Assembly: GCA_027315185.1 (NCBI GenBank)
Contig: DAHUYO010000007.1
Span: 1-64,000, forward strand
DNA length: 64,000 nucleotides
Direction of reading: 5' to 3'
Source: Acidobacteriota bacterium
Lineage (GTDB): Bacteria > Acidobacteriota > Terriglobia > Terriglobales > SCQP01
Shown: in pieces, positions 49,678-59,088 of the stretch
How positions within the stretch are numbered: the first letter of the stretch is position 1
How the letters are laid out: every line of letters starts with the position of its first letter
Program-made: the position numbers and the translations under genes
Notes under the pieces: generated by a model
What the model saw: the letters and a program-made list of their open reading frames with translations, nothing else
Databases searched by the model: none
Told to the model about the DNA's origin: nothing

Positions 49678-49992
49678 ATGTTGGCGATTCGTTTGTCCCG
49701 GGTGGGGGCGAAAAAGAACCCCCATTACCGGCTGGTGGTCTTGGAAAAGAGTGCGGCGCGCGACGGCCGAGCGCTGGAGATTTTGGGACGCTACAATCCT
49801 TCCCCCAGTCCGGCGGAAATCGCGATCAACCGCGAGCGCGTGGAGTATTGGGTCAGCCGCGGCGCGCAAGTTTCCGCTACCGTCGCGCATTTGCTGCGCC
49901 GCCAGGGCGAGCGCGCCGCCGCGGCCCCGGTGGCGGCAGCCGAGGCTGCTCCCGCCGCGGCCGCGGAACCGGCCGCGCCGGCCGAGGCCTAA
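49678..49992 (+). CDS. rpsP: 30S ribosomal protein S16
   Basis: LAIRLSRVGAKKNPHYRLVVLEKSAARDGRALEILGRYNPSPSP. Confidence 0.96.
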   Translation: MLAIRLSRVGAKKNPHYRLVVLEKSAARDGRALEILGRYNPSPSPAEIAINRERVEYWVSRGAQVSATVAHLLRRQGERAAAAPVAAAEAAPAAAAEPAAPAEA

Positions 49993-49995
49993 GCC

Positions 49996-50232
49996 ATGGG
50001 CGAACTCATGGCGGCCCTGGCGCGGATGATCGTCTCCGATCCCTCCGCGGTGCAGGTCGCCGCGGTTCGGGAGGGAGGCACGACCGTACTGGAAATGCGC
50101 GTGGCCCCGGACGACGTGGGCCGCATCATCGGCCGCCAGGGCCGCACGGTGCGCGCCTTGCGCCAGGTATTGGCCGCGGCCTCGCGCCAGCAACCCGAGC
50201 CGCACCAGTTGGAGATCCTGGAAGAGGATTAG
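49996..50232 (+). CDS. khpA: KH-domain RNA-binding protein KhpA
   Basis: EMRVAPDDVGRIIGRQGRTVRALRQVLAAA; located between rpsP and rimM. Confidence 0.93.
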   Translation: MGELMAALARMIVSDPSAVQVAAVREGGTTVLEMRVAPDDVGRIIGRQGRTVRALRQVLAAASRQQPEPHQLEILEED

Positions 50233-50239
50233 GCGGCCC

Positions 50240-50812
50240 ATGCCGCAGCAGCTGGAACCCGCCGCAACGCAGGGCGATTGGGTCGTGCTGGCCCGCATCG
50301 TCAAGCCCCAGGGCCGCCATGGCGAGATGGCGGCCGAACTGTTCACCGACAGCGTCGAACGCTTCTCCCAACTCCAGCGTGTCGTGTTATTTCCGCTCAC
50401 GGGCGCCCCGGAGGCATTCCCGCTTGAGCGTGCCTGGCCGCATCAGGGGCGCGTGGTGCTGGCGCTGGCCGGCATCCGCGACATGGACGCGGCGCGCCGC
50501 TGGGTGGGCGCGGAGGTCCGGATTCCTCGCGCCGAGCGCATCGTTCCCGCTCCCGGTCGGTATTTCATCAGCGATTTGCGGGGCTGCGCCGTCTACGATC
50601 ATGGCCGCGCCCTAGGCGAGGTCAGCGGATGGACGGAGTTGCCGGGTGCGGCGCCCCTGTTGGAAGTCGCCGGTCCGGACGGCGAAATCCTGATCCCCTT
50701 CGCCGCCGCCTATCTCCGCCGGGTGGACCTCACCGCCCGCCGCATTGATATGGACCTGCCCGCCGGCATGGCGGAGGTGAACCAGCCCGATCCTCCGGCG
50801 GCCGGGGAATAG
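50240..50812 (+). CDS. rimM: ribosome maturation factor RimM
   Basis: VVLARIVKPQGRHGEMAAELFTDSVERF; position before trmD. Confidence 0.92.
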   Translation: MPQQLEPAATQGDWVVLARIVKPQGRHGEMAAELFTDSVERFSQLQRVVLFPLTGAPEAFPLERAWPHQGRVVLALAGIRDMDAARRWVGAEVRIPRAERIVPAPGRYFISDLRGCAVYDHGRALGEVSGWTELPGAAPLLEVAGPDGEILIPFAAAYLRRVDLTARRIDMDLPAGMAEVNQPDPPAAGE

Positions 50813-50849
50813 ATTTCGACCGCCGTCAGCCCATCAGAAAGCCAGCCGC

Positions 50850-51578
50850 GTGCGTTTCGACCTCCTCACCATTTTTCCCGAGTTCTTCCACGGCCCACTG
50901 GAGTTCGGCGTGGTTTCCCGCGCCGCCCGCTCCGGCGCCATCACCGTCGCCGTCCATGACCTTCGCGCCTACGCCTCCGACGTACACCGCACGACCGACG
51001 ACCGGCCATTCGGGGGCGGCGAAGGCATGGTCATGAAACCGGAGCCCATCGCCGCCTGTCTGGATGACCTGCTGGGCGATGCCGCCCGCCCCCACGGCCC
51101 CGCGGATGCAGTGATTTTGCTGTCGGCTCAGGGCCGGCGCTTTGATCAGGCCGCCGCCCGCCGCTTTGCCGGTTACCAGCGGCTGGTGCTCATCTGTGGC
51201 CGCTATGAAGGCGTGGATGAGCGCGTCGCCGAGTTTATGGCCGATGAAGAGCTCTCCATCGGCGACTTCGTCCTCAGCGGGGGCGAGTTGGCGGCGGCCA
51301 TCGTCATGGACGTCATCGCCCGCCTCCAGCCGGGAGTCCTCGGCCATGAGCAATCCGCCGTGAATGAGTCCTTCAGCGCTGCCGAGAGCGCCGGCCGGGA
51401 GACCCTGTTGGATTATCCCCACTACACCCGTCCGGCCGAATTCCGCGGTTGGGGCACGCCGGAGGTGCTGCGCGGCGGTGACCACGCCGCCATCGCCCGT
51501 TGGCGCAGTGACGCTGCCCGCGCCAAAACACTCCGCAACCGCCCCGACCTGCTGGCGCCCGTTGCACGCCAGGAGTAA
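50850..51578 (+). CDS. trmD: tRNA (guanine37-N1)-methyltransferase TrmD
   Basis: FDLLTIFPEFFHGPLEFGVVSRAARSGAITVAVHDLRAY; DDRPFGGGEGMVMKPEPI; ICGRYEGVDERV. Confidence 0.97.
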   Translation: MRFDLLTIFPEFFHGPLEFGVVSRAARSGAITVAVHDLRAYASDVHRTTDDRPFGGGEGMVMKPEPIAACLDDLLGDAARPHGPADAVILLSAQGRRFDQAAARRFAGYQRLVLICGRYEGVDERVAEFMADEELSIGDFVLSGGELAAAIVMDVIARLQPGVLGHEQSAVNESFSAAESAGRETLLDYPHYTRPAEFRGWGTPEVLRGGDHAAIARWRSDAARAKTLRNRPDLLAPVARQE

Positions 51579-51699
51579 GCCCCAGAGTGTTCGTTCCGGC
51601 TAGCACGGCCGCTCGGGCCCGCCGACGGCTGCCATGGACGCTGAATGCCGGTATTTGACAGAAAAAGAGACTTGTAAGATTAGAATCGGCCAACACGGC

Positions 51700-51754
51700 G
51701 GGAATGGCCACCGCACGTGCTCTGCACCACCGCCCGTGCCGCTTGGCCATTCCC
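51700..51754. other. long inverted repeat in convergent intergenic region (hairpin, possible ncRNA or bidirectional terminator)
   Basis: gggaatggcca (51700-51710) versus tggccattccc (51744-51754), 11/11 pairing, with nested gcacg/cgtgc. Confidence 0.55.
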
Positions 51755-51768
51755 TGTGTAATCAGTGG

Positions 51769-52536
51769 CTATTCGTGCAGTGCTGTTTGAATGCACCGTT
51801 CCGCCACCGGCGCCAGTAGGGCAAATCCCTTGGCGTTCGGGTGCAGGCCGTCAATGGAATAGCCGCGGCGGAAATAGCCGTGCGCGTCCACCACGGCATG
51901 GTAGTAATCGCAATACACCGCCCCGGTCCGGCGCGCGTAGCTTTGGATCCAGCGATTGAGCCGCAAAATATCCGCCGGCGGCCGGTCGGTGGTTTGCACG
52001 ATGCCGACGTAGTTGCTCACCGGCGTCAGCGAACACAGGATCACCCGGATGTGGTGCAGCTTCGCCAGCTCGGCGATGGCCTGAATGTTTTGTTCCACCA
52101 TCCGCGCCGTCTGCGGCCCGGTGTTGCCGGCGATGTCGTTGGTCCCGCCCAGAAAGACCATCGCCGCGGGGTGCACGTCAATGACGTCGGGGAACATCCG
52201 CGCCAGCATTTGCGCGGTGGTCTGGCCATCAATGCCCCGGTTGACGTAGGGCTTGCCGGGAAAATACTTGGCTAGTTGCCAGATGTCGGTGATCGAATCG
52301 CCCAGGAATACGACCCGACCGGGCACGGGCGGCGCCGCTTCGAGCCGCAGATCGTCGGCATGGTAACGGGAAAGCTGGTTGAAGTCCGTCAGCTCGTGGG
52401 TAAAATGCTGCGCCTGAAAGAGCAGGCAGCATCCCGCTTTGATGGGCTTATAGGTCTTGACCAACTGAGCCGAAGCGCCGAGGGCCAGCAGGGCCGTCAG
52501 CGCCAGGACCGAGAACAGAAGCCGAAGTGCACGCAA
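51769..52536 (-). CDS. secreted SGNH/GDSL-family hydrolase
   Basis: FLGDSITDIW, VFLGGTNDIAGN, DGLHPNAKGFALL; signal peptide; TTG start with ggagga RBS (ORF track over-extends to 53085). Confidence 0.88.
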   Translation of the reverse strand: MRALRLLFSVLALTALLALGASAQLVKTYKPIKAGCCLLFQAQHFTHELTDFNQLSRYHADDLRLEAAPPVPGRVVFLGDSITDIWQLAKYFPGKPYVNRGIDGQTTAQMLARMFPDVIDVHPAAMVFLGGTNDIAGNTGPQTARMVEQNIQAIAELAKLHHIRVILCSLTPVSNYVGIVQTTDRPPADILRLNRWIQSYARRTGAVYCDYYHAVVDAHGYFRRGYSIDGLHPNAKGFALLAPVAERCIQTALHE

Positions 52537-52631
52537 GGCAGTTCCTCCGGCCAGGAATATACCACGCTGGTCTGGCTTCCGGAGGTCCGTTCCGCAGCGT
52601 CGGGGAGCGGCAGCCGGCCGCAGCGCCGGGG

Positions 52632-52934
52632 TTAGCGGCGGCCCTTGCGGTGTTTCTTGGCGGACGGCACGCTGGCGCGCGGCTTGGGGGCTGCGGGCGA
52701 GGCGGCCAGTGCTGGGCTTGGGGTGGGCGGCTCCGTTACCGGCTCCGGCACGCTGGGCGCGGTGCGCAGCGCCGGGGCTCCTGGAGCCGTGGCGTGCAGG
52801 TCTTCCCAGGCCAGCCAGGCAATGCCGATGCCGAACATGCCGTCCGGTATGGCGACCCACCACTGGCTTTCCTTGGCGAGTACTACCGCCAGGACAAAAG
52901 TAAGAATGCCGAGGCCGACGAGGATCCAACGCAT
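52632..52934 (-). CDS. small membrane protein with Pro/Ala-rich tail
   Basis: 100 aa; two hydrophobic segments (WILVGLGILTFVLAVVLA, GMFGIGIAWLAW). Confidence 0.5.
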   Translation of the reverse strand: MRWILVGLGILTFVLAVVLAKESQWWVAIPDGMFGIGIAWLAWEDLHATAPGAPALRTAPSVPEPVTEPPTPSPALAASPAAPKPRASVPSAKKHRKGRR

Positions 52935-52996
52935 GACGATATCGGTCTATTTTCGCACGTCGCGCGGGAACAAGAAACCCGTGTTCACCGGTTGGG

Positions 52997-54202
52997 CTAA
53001 TGCTGGGATTTGCCCCGCAGCCGGAAGCGCACCCGCCACAATACGTTCCCGTTAGCGCGGCTGAAGGCCACCAGCCGGCCGCCATCCCAGGCCAGTACCG
53101 CTGGGCCGGTCAGCGCAGCGGGCTCATAGCCGCCGGCGTGTTGCCACCACCGCACCTGGCCGCTCGCTCCGTCCAGCCACAATAGATCGCGGGGCGCAAA
53201 CAGCGCCAGTCCCGGCGCCTCAGCCGCTGGTCCAGGATCCATCATCGCGGCCACTACGCGCACGGGCAGCCGGCGGCGAAAGCGCAGACGCCCGTGCGCT
53301 AGGCCGAATAGAGTCAATAACGTGCCTTTCTGTTCCCGCTGCCAAACGATCACGGAGCGCCCGAACAAGCGCAAGGTGGGGTCGCCCTTCATGGCATGGG
53401 ACCAGACCGCGCCTTCATACTGGCCGCCACTGATCCGCTGTTGGCGCCCGCGCGCTTGGCTCACGGCGAATCCCCAGCGGTTGGTGACTGCATCTGGGAA
53501 GCTGCCTGGATCCGCCGCCGGCGTAGGGGCCGGAGCGGCAGCGCCGAGCGGGTTGATGAACCGCCCGGCCTGCGGCGCATACCAGAGCACGCCGGCGCCC
53601 GGCCCATGAAAGGCAAAGATGATCCGGGCAAACTGCTTGACGACCACCCGCTTCATGGCCAGGGAAAATGCCCACAGCCGGCTGCGCCGCGGTTGCGCCG
53701 TGAACACCGCGACCCCGTTGCCGGGCAGCGCGACCATCTCTCCATCGGGCGTGCTGCCCAGGCTATGGAGATGACGGCCGCTGCGGGCATCGTAGAGGTC
53801 CACGTGTTCCGGCTGCTGGATGTACAGCAGCTTGCCGCTGGCCGACAGCTTGGCGCCCAGCGCGTCCAAGGCGTCGGCGCACCACCGCGGACGGCCGTTG
53901 GCCGCGCGCAGGCGGCAATACCGTGTCCAGCGCCAAGAAAAACTGGAGTCTTGTTCGCGGTGAATGACCGCCAGATAGGAAACGATCAGCAGGCCGCGCC
54001 GGTTGCTGAGCACCTGGCCGCCATAACGCGGCGTCCGCCACTGCACCTTGCCGGTCGCTGCGTTCAGCGCCACGCCGGCCTGCGGCAGGTACACCAGATC
54101 CGGGTTGACCACCACCAGGGATTGTTGCGCCGCCGCCGGCGCTGCCGCCAGCATTAGCCAGAGCAACGCGGCCATGGCCCGCGCGGAACCGCTCCACCGC
54201 AC
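52997..54202 (-). CDS. exported PQQ-like beta-propeller protein
   Basis: Signal peptide AAPAAAQ; LNAATGKVQWRTPRYGG, LDGASGQVRWWQHAGG, FSRANGNVLWRVRF. Confidence 0.7.
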   Translation of the reverse strand: MRWSGSARAMAALLWLMLAAAPAAAQQSLVVVNPDLVYLPQAGVALNAATGKVQWRTPRYGGQVLSNRRGLLIVSYLAVIHREQDSSFSWRWTRYCRLRAANGRPRWCADALDALGAKLSASGKLLYIQQPEHVDLYDARSGRHLHSLGSTPDGEMVALPGNGVAVFTAQPRRSRLWAFSLAMKRVVVKQFARIIFAFHGPGAGVLWYAPQAGRFINPLGAAAPAPTPAADPGSFPDAVTNRWGFAVSQARGRQQRISGGQYEGAVWSHAMKGDPTLRLFGRSVIVWQREQKGTLLTLFGLAHGRLRFRRRLPVRVVAAMMDPGPAAEAPGLALFAPRDLLWLDGASGQVRWWQHAGGYEPAALTGPAVLAWDGGRLVAFSRANGNVLWRVRFRLRGKSQH

Positions 54203-54257
54203 CCCTCACCTCGCGGCACCAGCTTACGCTTCCGGCTTCCGCTAAGCAAGCGGCGCG

Positions 54258-55106
54258 TCAGCGCGCGTAGTGGTAGAAGCCACGGCCCGTTTTCCGTCCC
54301 AGCCAGCCGGCCGCCACCATCTGCCGCAGCAGCGGGCAGGGGCGGTACTTGGGGTCGTTGAAGCCGCGCAGCAGCACTTCCATGATGTCCAGGCAAACGT
54401 CCAGGCCGATAAAGTCCGCCAGCGCCAGCGGGCCCATGGGATGGTTCATGCCCAGCTTCAGCACCGTGTCCACCGCCTCGGGTTCGGCCACGCCCTCGAA
54501 GACACAAAAAATGGCCTCGTTGATCAGCGGCATCAGCACCCGATTGGAGACGAAACCGGGAAAGTCGCGCGCCTCGACCGGCGTCTTGTCCAGCCGCGTC
54601 GCCAGATCCCGCACCGCGGCCACGGTGGCGTCGGAGGTCGCCGCGCCCCGCACTACCTCCACCAGTCTCATCACCGGCACGGGGTTCATGAAGTGCATGC
54701 CGATGAACTGTTCCGGCCGCTTGGTCGCGGCCGCCAATTCGGTAATCGAGATCGAGGAGGTATTGCTGGCGAACAGCGTCGCGGGCGGCGCCAAGCTGTC
54801 CAGCTGCGCGAACAGGGAGGTTTTCAACTCCCGGCGTTCGGGGATGGCTTCGATCACCAGTTCCGCCTGCGCCGCGGCCGCCAGTTGCGTGGTGGGACGA
54901 ATGCGCTCCAACGCCAGCCGCGCCGCCTCGGCGTCCAGCTTCTGGGCGTTGACCTCGCGCTGGAGGTTCTTTTCAATGGCGCCGCGGGCGCGCTGCAGCA
55001 AGGGCTCGCTCACTTCGCAGAGCGTAACCTCCAGTCCATGCCTGGCCAGGACGTGGGCGATGCCATTGCCCATCGTGCCACCGCCGATCACCGCGACGTT
55101 TTGCAT
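54258..55106 (-). CDS. 3-hydroxybutyryl-CoA dehydrogenase
   Basis: VAVIGGGTMGNGIAHVLARHGLEVTL, FASNTSSISITELAAATKRPEQFIGMHFMNPVPVMRLVEVV, GFVSNRVLMPLINEAIF. Confidence 0.96.
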   Translation of the reverse strand: MQNVAVIGGGTMGNGIAHVLARHGLEVTLCEVSEPLLQRARGAIEKNLQREVNAQKLDAEAARLALERIRPTTQLAAAAQAELVIEAIPERRELKTSLFAQLDSLAPPATLFASNTSSISITELAAATKRPEQFIGMHFMNPVPVMRLVEVVRGAATSDATVAAVRDLATRLDKTPVEARDFPGFVSNRVLMPLINEAIFCVFEGVAEPEAVDTVLKLGMNHPMGPLALADFIGLDVCLDIMEVLLRGFNDPKYRPCPLLRQMVAAGWLGRKTGRGFYHYAR

Positions 55107-55112
55107 ACTGCC

Positions 55113-55118
55113 ATCGTA
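55113..55118 (-). promoter_or_regulatory. -10-like TACGAT, 6 nt before 3-hydroxybutyryl-CoA dehydrogenase ATG
   Basis: Reverse strand TACGAT-GGCAGT-ATG. Confidence 0.5.
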
Positions 55119-55232
55119 TCGCGGGGACCGCGCCGGCTCTAGGGAGTGCGGGACGCCCCGCCGCGGGCGGGGCTGGGGGCCGCGCCGATCAACGCCCGCC
55201 GCCGTGGGACCGGCGGCGGACGAATCGCGCGA

Positions 55233-55700
55233 CTACGCCTCGGCGGGCGTAGCCTCCCGTTTGACCTCGACCTGCAACTCGGCCGTGACGCCCTGCTGCA
55301 AATGTACCGGCACCTTGACCGTACCCAACGCCTTGATCGGCTCCGGCAGCGCGATCTTGCGCCGGTCCAGCTCGACACCCTGCCGCGCCAGCTCCTCGCC
55401 GATATCCATCGAGGTCACCGAGCCGAACAAGGTGTCCTTTTCTCCGGCGCGGCGGGCGAAGACCAATTGCAGCGCGTTCAACTTCGCCGCCAGTTCCTGG
55501 GCCGAAGCCCGGTCGCGCTCCTGCTTGCGCCCGGCCGCCGCGCGCATCTGCTCGATATTGTTGCGGTTGCCCGGCGTCGCCACAATCGCCAACTTGCGCG
55601 GCAATAGGTAATTGCGGGCGAAGCCGTCGGCCACCTTCACCACATCGCCCTTGCGGCCCAGCTTGGCCACGTCGTCTTTAAGGATGATTTCCATGGCCAT
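55233..55700 (-). CDS. rplI: 50S ribosomal protein L9
   Basis: MEIILKDDVAKLGRKGDVVKVADGFARNYLLPRKLA. Confidence 0.97.
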   Translation of the reverse strand: MAMEIILKDDVAKLGRKGDVVKVADGFARNYLLPRKLAIVATPGNRNNIEQMRAAAGRKQERDRASAQELAAKLNALQLVFARRAGEKDTLFGSVTSMDIGEELARQGVELDRRKIALPEPIKALGTVKVPVHLQQGVTAELQVEVKREATPAEA

Positions 55701-55703
55701 GGG

Positions 55704-56045
55704 CTATACCTCCGCCGCGAAGGGCAGTAGCGCGATGTTGCGCGCCTGCTTGATCGCCCGGCACAGCCGCCGCTGGTGCTGCGGGCAGGCGCCGCTGATG
55801 CGCCGGGGAATGATCCGGCCGCGCTCGGCCACGAACTGTTGCAGCAGCCGCGTGTCCTTGTAATCAATGCGGTCGATTTTTTCCGCGCAGAATTTGCAGA
55901 CCTTGCGGCGGCGGAAATAGGGGCGCTTGCCGCCGCGGGAATCCCCGCCGCGCGGTCCGGAGTGCGGGCGCCGTCCTTCTGGACGGCCCTCGCCGCGGCT
56001 CTCGCCGCCGCCCTCGTGTTTGGTTTCTTTGACTGGATCGGCCAT
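55704..56045 (-). CDS. rpsR: 30S ribosomal protein S18 with charged N-terminal extension
   Basis: [62 protein letters not shown]. Confidence 0.97.
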   Translation of the reverse strand: MADPVKETKHEGGGESRGEGRPEGRRPHSGPRGGDSRGGKRPYFRRRKVCKFCAEKIDRIDYKDTRLLQQFVAERGRIIPRRISGACPQHQRRLCRAIKQARNIALLPFAAEV

Positions 56046-56066
56046 CGTATTTACCTCGTAATCTCG

Positions 56067-56516
56067 CTAGCTGGCATCGGAAACTGGGCCCGCCGCCTCG
56101 GCCGCAGGCAGGGATTCGGCGCTGCTCGCTTCGCTCCCGGCGGAAGCGGCGGCAGGCGCCGGTTTGCGCGCGGCGCGGCGTTCGCGGCGGCGCTGGTCGC
56201 GGCGGAAGCGCCGCTCGATTTCGTCGGTGCGCACCACCAGGAACTTGATCACCGGCTCGGTGACGTGCAGCCGGTGCTGCAATTCATGGATCGGCTCGGC
56301 GCCGCCCTCCAAATCCAAGCGCACATAAGTGCCATCGGCGAAGCCGCGCACCCGATACGCCAGCCGCCGCCGTCCCATCCGGTCGGTGTGGCGCAACTGC
56401 GCCCCCGCCTGCGTCGCCGCCGCTTCCAGACCGGAGATCAGCTTTTCGCTCTCCTCTTCCGGCAGGTCCGGACGGAGAATGAACATCACTTCATAAGTCC
56501 GCATGTTGGCTCCCAT
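56067..56516 (-). CDS. rpsF: 30S ribosomal protein S6
   Basis: MRTYEVMFILRPDLPEEESEKLISGLE; C-terminal basic extension; start may be 56504. Confidence 0.95.
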   Translation of the reverse strand: MGANMRTYEVMFILRPDLPEEESEKLISGLEAAATQAGAQLRHTDRMGRRRLAYRVRGFADGTYVRLDLEGGAEPIHELQHRLHVTEPVIKFLVVRTDEIERRFRRDQRRRERRAARKPAPAAASAGSEASSAESLPAAEAAGPVSDAS

Positions 56517-56540
56517 TCAATTTCCTCTTCGCCGCCGGCC

Positions 56541-57122
56541 TCAGCCGCCGGCCTCCGCGCCGGGCCGCGCGTTGTAGACCGACATCGCCTTGGCCATGCC
56601 CTCGCGCGGAATCATCTCCAGCGCGTCGGCGGCGCGGTCCAGAACTCCGGCCACGACCTCCAACTCCTTCTGTTTCCACGGCGTCAGCACGAACCGTTCC
56701 GCCGCGCCCCGCGCCGGCCCAATGCCCAGTCGCAGGCGGGGATACTCGCCCGTGCCCATCGCGCCGGTAACCGAGCGCAGCCCGTTGTGCGTGCCCGGCG
56801 AACCGTGCTCCCGCAGCCGCAGGGTTCCCAACGGCAGGTCCAAGTCGTCACAGGCGACCAATACGTCGGCTGGTTCGTAGCCGTACTTGGCCATCAGCTC
56901 CCGCACCGCCACGCCGCTCAGGTTCATAAAGGTCTCGGGCTTGGCCAGGCGCACCTCCGTGCCGGCCAAGACGGTGCGAGCCGTGAGCGCTTGGCATTCC
57001 CGCACGCGGAAGCGCGCATGGCCGCGGTTGGCCAGTTCGTCCAGCAGCAGAAAGCCGAAGTTGTGCGGGGTAAACGCATATTCGATACCCGGATTGCCAA
57101 GGCCCACGATCAGTTTCAGCAT
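56541..57122 (-). CDS. pth: peptidyl-tRNA hydrolase
   Basis: LIVGLGNPGIEYAFTPHNFGFLLLDELA, KPETFMNLSGVAVRELM, ACDDLDLPLGTLRLREHGSPGTHNGLRSV (ORF track over-extends upstream). Confidence 0.95.
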   Translation of the reverse strand: MLKLIVGLGNPGIEYAFTPHNFGFLLLDELANRGHARFRVRECQALTARTVLAGTEVRLAKPETFMNLSGVAVRELMAKYGYEPADVLVACDDLDLPLGTLRLREHGSPGTHNGLRSVTGAMGTGEYPRLRLGIGPARGAAERFVLTPWKQKELEVVAGVLDRAADALEMIPREGMAKAMSVYNARPGAEAGG

Positions 57123-57163
57123 GCCCAGCGTCAACCTGACGACGCACCGCCCGGGCGGAACGC

Positions 57164-57871
57164 CTAGGCCTTCTTCTTGCCCTCCTTGGCAGGGGGCGCC
57201 TCTTCGGCCGGAGCCGCTTCGCCCTTGCCCTTCTTCGCCACTTCCGGTTCGGCGGGCGCCGCCGCCACCGCCGCGGCCTCCACCGGAGTCGGCGCCACTT
57301 CTTCCCGCACCGACACCACGTGCGCCACCACCCGGTCGGGCGCGGTCACGACGCGGATCCCGGCGGCCAGTTTCAGGTCGCCCACGCGCAGGTTCTGGCC
57401 GATGCCCAGTTCGGAAACGTCCACCACGATGTGATCCGGAATTTGGTCCGGCAGGCACTCCAGCTCGATTTCGCGCGTGACCACGTCCAGCACGCCGCCT
57501 TGCACCTTCACCCCGACCGGATCGCCCTGGCTGCGGATCGGCGCCTTGACGCGGATGCGCTGATCCATGGAGATGCGCTTCAAATCCACGTGCAGCAGGC
57601 TGCCGCGCACCGGGTCGCGCTGCCAATCCACGATCATGACGGCGGCCTTTTCGCCCCCATCGCCGTCCATCACCACCTCGAAGACGGTGTTGTGTCCGGT
57701 TTCGGAGCGCAATATAGCAGCCAGCGCCTTGGGATCAATGGACAGCGCCACGGCCTCCTTCTTGCCACCGTACAACACGGCGGGCACCTGGCCGGCGCGG
57801 CGCAGCCGCCCGGCGGCTTCTTTGCCCAAGCCGGTGCGGCGGGCGGCGGGAACGGAAATTTGCAATGCCAT
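57164..57871 (-). CDS. rplY: 50S ribosomal protein L25/general stress protein Ctc
   Basis: GLGKEAAGRLRRAGQVPAVLYGGKKEAVALSID...VDWQRDPVRGSLLHVDLKRIS. Confidence 0.94.
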   Translation of the reverse strand: MALQISVPAARRTGLGKEAAGRLRRAGQVPAVLYGGKKEAVALSIDPKALAAILRSETGHNTVFEVVMDGDGGEKAAVMIVDWQRDPVRGSLLHVDLKRISMDQRIRVKAPIRSQGDPVGVKVQGGVLDVVTREIELECLPDQIPDHIVVDVSELGIGQNLRVGDLKLAAGIRVVTAPDRVVAHVVSVREEVAPTPVEAAAVAAAPAEPEVAKKGKGEAAPAEEAPPAKEGKKKA

Positions 57872-57890
57872 AAGTCCTCGAATCTCTGCC

Positions 57891-58943
57891 TTACAAGAAC
57901 AGCGAGCTAACCGAAGTCTCCTCGTGAATGGAGCGGATCGCCGCTGCCAGCAGTCCGGCGATGCTGCGCACCTGAATCCGCGCTTCGGCGCGGGCGGCGG
58001 CCGAAAGCGGAATCGAATCCGTCACCACCACCTGCTCCAGCGGGCTGGCGGCGATGCGTTCCAGCGCCGGCCCGCTCAGCACCGGGTGGCTGGCGCAGGC
58101 CAGCACCCGCCGCGCGCCATGGTTCACCAGCGCCTCGGCGGTCTTCACCAGCGTGCCCGCGGTGTCAATGATGTCGTCCAAAATGACCGCCGTCCGCCCC
58201 TCGACGTCGCCAATGACGTTCATGACCTCACTGACGTCCATGGCCACGCGCCGCTTATCAATGATCGCCAGCGCGCTGTCCATCTTCTTGGCGAAGAAGC
58301 GCGCCCGCTCCACGCCGCCCGCGTCGGGCGAAACCACGGTCAGGTCCGGCAGGTCCAGCTTGTGGAAATAGTCCACCAGCACCGGCGAGGCGAACAAGTG
58401 GTCCACGGGAATGTTGAAGAACCCTTGAATTTGCGGCGCATGCAGGTCCACCACCAAGGCCCGGTTGACCCCGGCGGTGGTCAGGATGTCGGCCACCAGC
58501 TTGGCGGAAATCGGCACCCGCGGCTTGTCCTTGCGGTCCTGCCGGGCATAGCCGAAGTAGGGCATGACGGCGGTGATGCGCCGCGCCGACGCCCGCTTCA
58601 GCGCGTCGGTCAGCAGCAGCAGGTCCACCAGATGCCGGTCCACCGGATCGCAGGTCGGCTGCACGATGAACACGTCGGCGCCGCGCACGTTTTCCAGAAT
58701 CTGCACGTAGCTTTCGCCGTCGGAGAAGCGCGTAAGCTGGCACTGCGCCTTGGGCTGGCCCAAGTGGCGGCAGATGTCCTCGGTCAGCTGCTGGTTGGCG
58801 CCGCCACAGAAGACCTTGAGCCGTGGATCGGGCCGCGCGGTGCGCGTCCGCGCCATCGGATTCGACTCCGGCGTGGCCGTGGCGCTGCCTTCCCCGGCGC
58901 CGCTGGCGGCGCGTCCCTTGGTGCGGATTGCGGTGCTGGCCAT
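57891..58943 (-). CDS. prs: ribose-phosphate pyrophosphokinase; start 58943 or 58856
   Basis: FSDGESYVQILENVRGADVFIVQPT, YFGYARQDRKDKPRVPISAKLVADIL, VVSPDAGGVERARFFAKKM, AVILDDIIDTAGTL. Confidence 0.97.
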   Translation of the reverse strand: MASTAIRTKGRAASGAGEGSATATPESNPMARTRTARPDPRLKVFCGGANQQLTEDICRHLGQPKAQCQLTRFSDGESYVQILENVRGADVFIVQPTCDPVDRHLVDLLLLTDALKRASARRITAVMPYFGYARQDRKDKPRVPISAKLVADILTTAGVNRALVVDLHAPQIQGFFNIPVDHLFASPVLVDYFHKLDLPDLTVVSPDAGGVERARFFAKKMDSALAIIDKRRVAMDVSEVMNVIGDVEGRTAVILDDIIDTAGTLVKTAEALVNHGARRVLACASHPVLSGPALERIAASPLEQVVVTDSIPLSAAARAEARIQVRSIAGLLAAAIRSIHEETSVSSLFL

Positions 58944-59011
58944 GCCCGTTCCCTCTCCCACTACCCATTCCGGCCGGCCAACGCCGCACCGGCTTGCCGG
59001 CCCCGAATGGC

Positions 59012-59085
59012 TGGCTGGGGCGTCAGGACTCGAACCTGAATACCGTGCTCCAAAGGCACGTGTCCTACCGTTGGACGACGCCCCA
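59012..59085 (-). tRNA. tRNA-Gln(UUG), 3' CCA encoded
   Basis: Reverse strand TGGGGCGTCGTCCAACGGTAGGACACGTGCCTTTGGAGCACGGTATTCAGGTTCGAGTCCTGACGCCCCAGCCA; acceptor, D, anticodon (TTG) and T stems all pair. Confidence 0.95.
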
Positions 59086-59088
59086 TTC

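Noticed and set aside
51769-53085. 438-aa minus-strand ORF as a single protein
   Set aside because: Only the C-terminal 256 codons form an SGNH hydrolase with its own signal peptide and a good RBS at 52536; the upstream part overlaps other genes' antisense frame
56541-57626. 361-aa minus-strand ORF as an extended peptidyl-tRNA hydrolase
   Set aside because: Pth begins at 57122 (MLKLIVGLGNPG); the extension is the shifted frame of rplY
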